This document shows positions 54,438-62,300 of a stretch of 64,000 bases of DNA, piece after piece. The notes beneath the pieces are model-generated. The model had not been told where the DNA came from and did no database searches. It saw only the letters and a list, made by a program, of their open reading frames with translations. The position numbers were made by a program, and so were the translations under genes. Source of the DNA: Nostoc sp. MS1 (GTDB lineage: Bacteria > Cyanobacteriota > Cyanobacteriia > Cyanobacteriales > Nostocaceae); assembly GCF_019976755.1 (NCBI RefSeq), contig NZ_AP023441.1, forward strand, positions 5,577,501 through 5,641,500, written 5' to 3'. The first letter of the stretch is position 1. Each line of letters starts with the position of its first letter.

Positions 54438-54640
54438 AAAATCTCCTGAATCAAACAAGTCAAACAATTTTAGATTTTGGATTGATGATTTTGGATTGAC
54501 TGCACCCACAAGGGGATGCAGCTTGGAGATTTTGGATTGACGAAGCAGCGCGATTTGTTCCGCCCACCAGGGGCTGGGCTTGAACAAAAAATCATCCAAA
54601 ATCCAAAATTTAAAATCTAAAATTAGTACGGTCAAAGAAT
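54438..54640. repeat. Imperfect inverted repeat in the USP leader
   Basis: Left block ttttagattttggattgatg with gattttggattgac, right block aatcatccaaaatccaaaat and aaaatctaaaatt; the halves are complementary and enclose a GC-rich middle (gcacccacaaggggatgcag, a small hairpin). The element probably entered as a unit. Confidence 0.55.
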
Positions 54641-54724
54641 TTTCCAACCATAAATGGCAGTAAGAACGCAGACAATCTTTTGCACTTGTATTTAGCCTCT
54701 AGTAGAAAACAATCCAGCCTTTTG

Positions 54725-55372
54725 TCAATCGCCCTGAAACGAAACGTTTTTCTCAACGGACTCACGGCTTATATGCAGATGATTAGCGGGAAAATCAGGA
54801 TCGGAATAGCCAACGGCTAAACCACAAATGATTAATAATTCCGGTGAGATGTTCAATTCGTTACGGATGATTTCGGGATAATCCGCTAGCGAAACCTCTA
54901 CGCAAGTGCCAATGCCACGAGCAGTTAAGCTCAACACCAGCGTTTGTAAATACATCCCCACACTTAAAGCATCGGCAACGCCCAAATCTCGGTGCATACA
55001 GACAATAGCAACCATTGGTGCGCCAAAAAATTCGTAATTACGCAAAACGGCCAACTGTCTATTCGCTTTATCGTCACGAGTAATCCCCATCGCCCCGTAG
55101 ACTTGCGCTCCTAATTCCTGGCGGTAATGCTGGAAGGCGGAAGGCAAAGGAGAGACGTTAGGCTGCTGCTTGGCTTGGTTTAGTAAAGCCTCTTGCAAGC
55201 GATCGCGGCATCCACCTTGGGCAAACACCAACCGCCACGGCTGGATGTTTGAATTTGATGGTGCTAATTGCGCTAGAGTGAGAGCTTCATCGAGCAAAGC
55301 CCGTGGCACTGGTTGAGATAAGAATTTGCGTGTTGAGTGGCGGTCTTTAATAGTTTGGTCAAGATCAAACAT
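54725..55372 (-). CDS. Nitroreductase-family flavoprotein
   Basis: 215 aa. The FMN-binding landmarks are RHSTRKFLSQPVP, the loop LAPSNSNIQPWRLVFA near residue 40 and the C-terminal GLAVGYSDPDFPANHL. Nitroreductases use NAD(P)H to reduce quinones or nitro compounds in two-electron steps. It forms part of the minus-strand redox run and ends 288 bp before the USP start. The substrate is unknown. Confidence 0.9.
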   Translation of the reverse strand: MFDLDQTIKDRHSTRKFLSQPVPRALLDEALTLAQLAPSNSNIQPWRLVFAQGGCRDRLQEALLNQAKQQPNVSPLPSAFQHYRQELGAQVYGAMGITRDDKANRQLAVLRNYEFFGAPMVAIVCMHRDLGVADALSVGMYLQTLVLSLTARGIGTCVEVSLADYPEIIRNELNISPELLIICGLAVGYSDPDFPANHLHISRESVEKNVSFQGD

Positions 55373-55535
55373 ATCTTATCAACCTCTATGAGAAATAAAT
55401 GCGATCGCTAAACCGGGATTCCAGGAATTTACCCCTGACTTATGCCAATTCTCTAAAATCAAGCAACAGAGCCAAGCTCAGGATAAATCCGGCTTGCTGA
55501 ATTACGAATTGGTATTAGGCATTCACCTACGGCAG

Positions 55536-56279
55536 TTATGCGCTGAACCCTCCATCAATCATCAGGTTTGCACCTGTGATGTAACCGGACTCAGGGCCAG
55601 CCAGATAAGCAACCAGCCCCGCAACCTCGTCAACCGTGCCGTAGCGAGCTACCGCAATGTGCTTTTTGAGCATCTCGGCAAACTCTCCCTCCGAGGGATT
55701 CATATCCGTAGCGATCGGCCCAGGCTGCACGTTGTTGATCGTAATTCCGCGTGGGCCAAGGTCACGCGACAGCCCTTGCACAAGCCCTTGCAGAGCAGAT
55801 TTACTCATGGCATATACGCCGCCGCCAGGAAATGGCATACGTTCGGCGTTAGTGCTGCCGATGTTGATGATGCGTCCGCCCTCTTTCATGTGCTTGACTG
55901 CGGCTTGCGTCGCCACAAACACGGCACGCACGTTAATGGCAAAGGTTCGATCAAAGTCCGCCAACGTGAAATCGTCGATTGGGCCGATCGCCAGTACGCC
56001 TGCATTGTTGACGAGAATATCAATGCTGCCTAATTTGTTCACAGTGGCTTCAACAGCCGCGACCACCGCACTGGCATCGGCACTGTCGGCTTGGATAGCA
56101 AGAGCTTGGACACCTAGCGCCTGTACTGCCTGCACAATTTCGTTAGCTCGATCAGGTGAACTAGTATATGTGAAGGCGACATCAGCGCCTTCACTTGCTA
56201 AACGCTTGACGATCGCTGCCCCAATGCCGCGACTGCCTCCAGTAATGAGTGCGCGTTTATTCTTGAGTATCTGGTTCAT
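55536..56279 (-). CDS. SDR oxidoreductase (FabG-like)
   Basis: 247 aa, classical short-chain dehydrogenase: ITGGSRGIGAAIVKRL coenzyme loop, LVNNAGV, Ser in INIGS and the YxxxK pair (YAMSKSAL), with the end VDGG-type GANLMIDGG. It uses NADP(H) (Arg in TGGSRG). The DNA is visibly richer in GC than the kinase genes to the left, and codons are shifted accordingly. The real substrate is unknown; FabG or sugar/alcohol oxidation are both possible. Confidence 0.9.
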   Translation of the reverse strand: MNQILKNKRALITGGSRGIGAAIVKRLASEGADVAFTYTSSPDRANEIVQAVQALGVQALAIQADSADASAVVAAVEATVNKLGSIDILVNNAGVLAIGPIDDFTLADFDRTFAINVRAVFVATQAAVKHMKEGGRIINIGSTNAERMPFPGGGVYAMSKSALQGLVQGLSRDLGPRGITINNVQPGPIATDMNPSEGEFAEMLKKHIAVARYGTVDEVAGLVAYLAGPESGYITGANLMIDGGFSA

Positions 56280-56400
56280 TTAAATACCTTACAATGAGAA
56301 ATTGGCTAATTCAGTGTGTACTTCTAATGAAAGAAAACTGCTCTAAATTAGAAGCAAGTAAACAATAACAGATGATGGTGGTTAAAATAATCGCAACAAT

Positions 56401-56808
56401 TCATATAACCTTTTTTGGTTCCTGAATGGTTTTCAATGCCCAAATGCCAATCCAACAGCCAAATCCATCCACAATTAATGTCAGAATGGCTGTGATTTGG
56501 AATAGCAATCCCCAACCTGCAAAGGAAACTTGAGACACATGATCCGAACTAATTACGATCAAATGATTGTAGATTCCAAAAAGGATTGATGCTGCCATTG
56601 AAAAAAGTAAGATCCAGCTACCAATACGGTAAAACTGTGTCCAAAGTAAAACGACTGCAATGATGGGAATCGCATAAATCACAATACCCACAAATAAACT
56701 TTGAAGTATTGAGAGGGGAACTGGAATTTCCACATGTGCTAAACCATGCAGTCCATGTACGATCGCATGGATGACCACGATCGCTGTTCCATATTGAGCA
56801 ATTTTCAT
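56401..56808 (-). CDS. Four-helix membrane protein
   Basis: 135 aa with four hydrophobic segments and His/Trp pairs near the ends (HAIVHGLHGLAH in the first helix). The size and helix number resemble small integral membrane proteins of unknown function. It is 20 bp after the epimerase-like gene, so both are co-transcribed. No motif tells substrate or activity. Confidence 0.7.
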   Translation of the reverse strand: MKIAQYGTAIVVIHAIVHGLHGLAHVEIPVPLSILQSLFVGIVIYAIPIIAVVLLWTQFYRIGSWILLFSMAASILFGIYNHLIVISSDHVSQVSFAGWGLLFQITAILTLIVDGFGCWIGIWALKTIQEPKKVI

Positions 56809-56828
56809 CTCTCTTCTCCCCTAAATTC

Positions 56829-57767
56829 TTAACTGGTATGAGCCACGGCGCTGTTAACCATCCATTCCAAAGGTCGGGGCTGAAAATTTAATTCGCGTTT
56901 TGCTTTAGCATTGGATGCGCCTCGCATCTGAGTACCATAATAGACAGCATCCGCACCACTAATTCGCAGAGCATCCTCAACCGATACCTGCGGAGGTGGT
57001 GGAGCATTGAGCCATTTGGCATATGCAGGAAGCCACTGACGCACGGCTACGGGTTGATCGTCTGTAATTAGGTAAATGCCAGAATTGCCTCGTTCTGCTG
57101 CTGCAACTGTGGCGATCGCTGCATCTTCGATATGAATCCACGACCAGACACCTTCCCCATTCCCAACGATTGGGAACTGTTGCTGTCGCACCTGTTGGGC
57201 AACATCACCATCGGGAGCAAACCAAGTACCAGGCCCGTAAAGGAATCCATAACGCACCGCAATTCCTTCTAGGTTGGGGTTCCCTAGTAAGTCACGCTCG
57301 ATCTCCGTGACTATGTGAGCATCTGCTGCAACCGCAGGCGAGGCATCAAAAGCTAATGGCGTTTCTTCGTCTGCCAAGCCTGCGCCGGGAATCGCCCAGA
57401 ATGCGATCGACTGCCTGAGATAACGGCGCACACCAGCCCCTTGCGCTGCTGCCAGCACATTGGCTCCCCCTTCTCGACGGATGCGTGTATTCAGGGCTGA
57501 AGCTGCGCTCATCGACTCGCTAGTATAGGTTTTGGGCAGGGAAGTAAGTTGTTCAATCACTACTTCCGGCTGAGTGCGAGTCATGGCAGCTTTCACAGCA
57601 TCGGCATCGAACACATCTGCGATCGCCAATTCCACGCCTTGTTTAGCTAAAGTTTGTGCTTTTTCTAAAGAACGTGTCAACGCAACTATTTCATGTCCTT
57701 GCTCTAGCAGTTGCGCGATTAAGGGACGACCGATCGCCCCTGTTGCCCCTGCAACAAAAATCTTCAT
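56829..57767 (-). CDS. NAD(P)-dependent epimerase/reductase-like protein
   Basis: 312 aa, extended SDR-like fold. N-terminal GATGAIGRPLIAQLLEQGHE is the nucleotide loop; the usual YxxxK pair is not clear. RYGFLYGPGTW and the later IHIEDAAIATVAA are the typical blocks of the NAD-epimerase group. The gene is more GC-rich than the flanking kinases, as is the SDR downstream, a hint of transfer. RBS AGGAGG precedes the ATG. Substrate unknown. Confidence 0.85.
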   Translation of the reverse strand: MKIFVAGATGAIGRPLIAQLLEQGHEIVALTRSLEKAQTLAKQGVELAIADVFDADAVKAAMTRTQPEVVIEQLTSLPKTYTSESMSAASALNTRIRREGGANVLAAAQGAGVRRYLRQSIAFWAIPGAGLADEETPLAFDASPAVAADAHIVTEIERDLLGNPNLEGIAVRYGFLYGPGTWFAPDGDVAQQVRQQQFPIVGNGEGVWSWIHIEDAAIATVAAAERGNSGIYLITDDQPVAVRQWLPAYAKWLNAPPPPQVSVEDALRISGADAVYYGTQMRGASNAKAKRELNFQPRPLEWMVNSAVAHTS

Positions 57768-57824
57768 TTGTGAACCTCCTGTTGAAACCTGTGGAATATT
57801 TGTGACAATATGAGTTTCAAACTG

Positions 57825-57844
57825 GAAATAGCGATCGCTATTTC
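57825..57844. repeat. 20-bp perfect palindrome with HIP1 core
   Basis: GAAATAGCGATCGCTATTTC is a perfect 20-bp palindrome centred on the HIP1 octamer GCGATCGC. It lies between the epimerase-like gene and the DsbA-like gene and may also act as a weak hairpin. Confidence 0.6.
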
Positions 57845-57938
57845 ACTAATAAACTTGAGCAGTAGCATGTTTAAGTTCAGCCGTGCTATGGATATTGGTT
57901 GAAACAACAGATTTTTAGCTTGCGTGTTGGCGTAACTT

Positions 57939-58466
57939 CTAGTCGAGCATCGCTGCAAGTAATCTCTCTGTATCCCAAGCATCCCTATAGCGAACTCCGT
58001 TAATAAATAAAGCTGGCGTATTACTGACACCGCTTTGTATACCGCCTTGAATGCTCTGAGCGACCCGCTCGGCATGAACATGACCCGTCATGTCCTGAAG
58101 GAATCGATTGATATCAAGCTGTATCTCATTGGCATACTCTAGAAGATGTCCATTGTTAAGAGCATATTGATTCTCAAATAAGAGATTGTGCATCTGCCAA
58201 AACTTATTTTGCGCGGCGGCGGCTTCTGCGGCTTCTGCTGCCTTTTGTGCTTGAAAATGAATGTGTATGCGCGGGAAATGGCGGAATACAAAGCATAATT
58301 GGATCTGTTGCTGAATCTCTTGAATCATCCTATGAACCTCACCACAGGAAAGACATTGATAGTCACCGTATTCAACTAAAATGATTTGTGCATCTCTTGT
58401 TCCTTGAATGTTATCGTATTTTGAAATTGGTATGAGCAGCCCGTCACCATCGCTTGTCTGGCTCAT
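57939..58466 (-). CDS. DsbA-like thioredoxin-fold protein
   Basis: 175 aa with no signal peptide. VEYGDYQCLSCGEVHRMIQE carries the active CxxC as C-L-S-C, and SNTPALFINGVRY supplies the cis-Pro. The helical insert (about 70-130) is of DsbA type. The lack of an exporting signal places it in the cytosol, where such proteins act as thiol oxidoreductases or as partner domains of antiporters. It starts the minus-strand redox run. Confidence 0.88.
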   Translation of the reverse strand: MSQTSDGDGLLIPISKYDNIQGTRDAQIILVEYGDYQCLSCGEVHRMIQEIQQQIQLCFVFRHFPRIHIHFQAQKAAEAAEAAAAQNKFWQMHNLLFENQYALNNGHLLEYANEIQLDINRFLQDMTGHVHAERVAQSIQGGIQSGVSNTPALFINGVRYRDAWDTERLLAAMLD

Positions 58467-58710
58467 CGTTTTTTCATGCGGTCATAAATAGTATCGTTGC
58501 GATGAAAACGCTTAAAATAAGAGTAATAAATTGAATGTTGTTTCTTTATTCTCAAAATATGTGAATTTCTCCCTCTTTGTCGCATCCCCTGGGAGGAGTC
58601 TTTGCACTACCCCTAATGATAGCGATGACGTACTTTTAGGGCTAGAAATAACCTATCCTCAAGAGCAGGTGATACTCTCAACAGATGAATAGGTTGCTCT
58701 AGCTAAATTC

Positions 58711-59367
58711 TTAAAGTGTAATGATACCGCGCTTTAGAGCAACAATCATTGCTTGAGTGCGATCGCCCACTCCCAACTTACTCAGAATATTTTTGACATG
58801 GAATTTGACTGTTCCCTCAGCGATCGCCAAGGCAGTACTAATCTCTAAATTACTTTTGCCAGTTGCCATCAGACGCAGCACTTCCAACTCGCGATCGCTC
58901 AGTTCTGGGCTACCTATCCGCTCTGCTAATTTTGCGCCCACAGCCGGGGGGATGTACTTTTGCCCGTTGTGAACTGCCCGAATCGCTGTCAGTAGTTCCT
59001 CCGGTTCTGCATCCTTTAAGACATAGCCCTTTGCACCTGAGCGCAATCCCCGATAGATGTCTTCGTCTCCATCGTAGGTTGTCAGGACAACGATTCGAGC
59101 GTCGGCAAACTCAGCGCAAATGGTAGCGATCGCTTCAACCCCACTTAGCTCAGGCATCCGCAAATCCATCAACGTTACATCGGGTTGATGTTGACGGAAC
59201 AATTCTACTGCTTCGCGCCCATTGCCAGCTTGTCCAACAACGGTCATATCCGGTTTATAGTCAATTACGGCTGCTAGACCTTCTCGCATAAATGGATGAT
59301 CGTCGCTAATCAAGACGCGGATAACAGAGGAGTTTGGTGTAGGAGTTGATCTGTGCCATTGGGTCAT
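58711..59367 (-). CDS. NarL/LuxR-type response regulator
   Basis: 218 aa. The receiver has SDDHPFMREGL, phospho-Asp in VTLMDLRMPELSG, Thr in VVLTTYDG and Lys in VLKDAEP. The C-terminal LuxR helix-turn-helix is LSDRELEVLRLMATGKSNLE then AEGTVKFHVKNILSKL. The start ATG overlaps the stop of the giant kinase by 4 bp (ATGA), so both are coupled and clearly cognate. It may control the minus-strand redox run just downstream, which is inference from position. Confidence 0.95.
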   Translation of the reverse strand: MTQWHRSTPTPNSSVIRVLISDDHPFMREGLAAVIDYKPDMTVVGQAGNGREAVELFRQHQPDVTLMDLRMPELSGVEAIATICAEFADARIVVLTTYDGDEDIYRGLRSGAKGYVLKDAEPEELLTAIRAVHNGQKYIPPAVGAKLAERIGSPELSDRELEVLRLMATGKSNLEISTALAIAEGTVKFHVKNILSKLGVGDRTQAMIVALKRGIITL

Positions 59368-62300
59368 AGTGTTTCTACTCTGACAATGATTTCTGTTCCT
59401 TGCCCAAGGTGGCTTTGAATCGTCAATTCTGCTCCAATTCTTTGAGCGCGTTCAGTCATTCCGAGTAATCCAAAGCCCCGACCAACCGACAGACTACTGC
59501 TTTCAAATCCTTGCCCATTGTCTTTGATATGCAATACCAGATGCGTTGGCGTAGCCCGCCGCAGACATCGCTCATAGCGCAACTCAAGACGGATTTCGCT
59601 GGCATTTGCATACTTAAAAGCATTGGTTAAGGCTTCTTGTCCAATGCGAAACAGATTCGTTTCGACCTCTTTCGCTAAAGGATATGATTCACCAAACGCT
59701 TCGCAGATCACCTGCACTGAGGTATGAGAAAACATCTGAGCCACGAGACGATTGAGTGCGCTATGCAAATCGCCTTCTTCTAATATTTGCGGGCGGAGTG
59801 CTTCCACCGAGCGACGGGCATCGGCAAGACCGGAACGCGCCAAGATACGCCCTGTTTTTAGGTGTGACTGGGCCGCATCTGGATCGAGCTTGATTCTCTG
59901 GGAGGCGGCATCTAAGTGAACGATGATACTAGTAAAAGCTTGTGCTAGTGTATCATGTATTTCTCGTGCCATACGGTTGCGTTCTTCTAAAATTGATGTC
60001 TCTTCGGCGCGTTGGCGTTCACACAGTGCAGCTTTTCGCTGTTCACTAATATCTGTAATCAGACCATAATATCCTCTCACCTGAGCATTGAGATCGAAAT
60101 CGGGGATAGAGGTGACAGCAACATACTTTTTGCCCAACGGGAAAGAGACTTCTGCCTCATAGGTGATAATCTCCCCTGCTAGCGCTCGATTCATGTATGG
60201 TTCAATAATTTCATAAGCTGCCTCGCTCATGACTTCACGAACCTGCTTACCCAAAATTTCATCTCGACTACGACTAAAGCAGACTTCATAAGTTCGGTTG
60301 ACAAATTGATAGCGCCGATCTGTATCTATATAACAGATACAAGCGGGGAGAGCGTCGGTAATCAATCTTAATTCCTGTTCTCGCTCGCGCAGTTCTGCTT
60401 CGCTTTTTTGTAAAGCGGCTGTTCGTTGAGCTACTTGTTGCTCTAAGGTACGATGATAATTTGCTAACAATTGCTCTGCTTGTTTGCGTTCTGTGATGTC
60501 TTGAAAAGCTGAGATCGCATAAATCACATTGCCCTGTTCGTCAAAAATAGGAGTTCCCCACCCTTCAACGGGAATGGTTACATTGTTTTGACGGATTTCT
60601 AAATCGTCAATTCTTGTGCGATCGCCACTCAACGCCCGCATCACTGGCAAGTTCTCAATGGGATATGGTTGGTCTGTTCCCGCTTGATAAAGTTGATAAA
60701 TTTCTGCAAGTTGCTCTGGTGTCGCACCAGGAATAATCCCTTTGCCTAATAGTTGAATTGCCTGTTGATTAGCGTAGTAAGGGCGACCCAGCGTATCTAC
60801 GACTCCAATTCCTACTGGTACAGCTTCCAGGAATTGCGCCATCTGACTTTCGCTTTTTTGTAGTTTTGAGTAGAGTTTGGCATTTTCAATGGCGATCGCT
60901 GCTTGGGTTGATAACAGATTCAAAACTTGTAATCGGTCTTGGGTAAATGCTCCAGTTGCTAATTGATTTTCGAGATACAATACGCCGACGAGCTTACTTC
61001 GATTCAGTAGTGGCAAACAGAAGATTGATTGAGTGTGGTTGTGTTGGATATATGGCTCATTGATAAAATTACCTTCACGAGTCGCATCATTTAAAATGAC
61101 ACATTCATGAGTACGAATAACATAATTAATAATCGATTCCGGTAGGCGATTTGCTGTCGGTATAGATTGCAGCACTTGCATAATACAGACATTCGCACCG
61201 TTATTGAGTTCGCCAGCAGCTTCAATTACCCACTCTCCTGAGTTCTCCAAAATTAGAAATCCTGTTTGTGCACCAGCATTCTCAATTAAGGTTTTCATCA
61301 AGTAGTTGAGCAATTGATTTAGTTCAATTTCACTCGAAATCGCCTGTGATGCTTTTAGCACAGAGGCTAAATCAAATGCGATGGGTGAGTTGTTAGAAGT
61401 AGTTTTATCAGCTTTAGGAATTAAGGTGTGATTTACATCTGATAACTGAGTAAATAACTGTGAATAGCGAGTTTCTAAATCTCTGACTTTCGCAATCGCT
61501 CCCCAACGTTCATAGCAGTAATGAGCTTCCTTCATATATGTTTGGGCAAACTTTTCTCGTCCTCGCGCCAAATAATGTTTTGCCGCCAATTCATAAGCTA
61601 ATGCCTCTTCTTGGATATATCCATTTTCTCTCGCTCCAAGAATTGCTTGCTCGTATAATTCTTCTGCCTCTAATAATTGACCTACAACTTTTGCAATCTC
61701 TGCTTGTACTAAGTGATATTTATGCAAATGATTCATAGGCGCATAATTAGCCCATTGCTTTATTTTTTCTTGATTAACATCAACATTTTTGAGGATTTCC
61801 GCCTGCGCTTGAGGGCTACTTGCAGAGTATATTGCCAGTTTTGCTAGAGAGTCATAGAGGTAGTATAAAGGATAAAGTGCTGTCCCTCTTGCTTTGAGTA
61901 AATGTCTTTGTGCTTTGCTAGCGTTTTCAACTGCTTGAGAATATTCAGAAAATAGATAGCATAGGAAAAGTTTGTTGAAATTTACTAGAAAAATTACGGC
62001 TCCATCTTTTTCATCATCTGGGAGTCTATTGCCTTCATTATAAGCTTCGCCTAACAGACTCGTTAAACTGATCGAGCGTCCCATCAAATTTAAGACACAC
62101 TGCTGAAATATTTGATTCCAGGCAAGTGGTGTTTCTTGTTTGATTTGATGAATTGCTTCACCGTAGGTTCTCAACTCGTGTTCAAGTTCCACAAGTTCCT
62201 TGCCGGCGATAAAAGATTGCAAGCAATAAGTATGAGCGCAATAGGCAGCAAACTCTAAATCTCCAGTTTCTAGTCCATTTTGATAACCTTCTGGTAGTTG

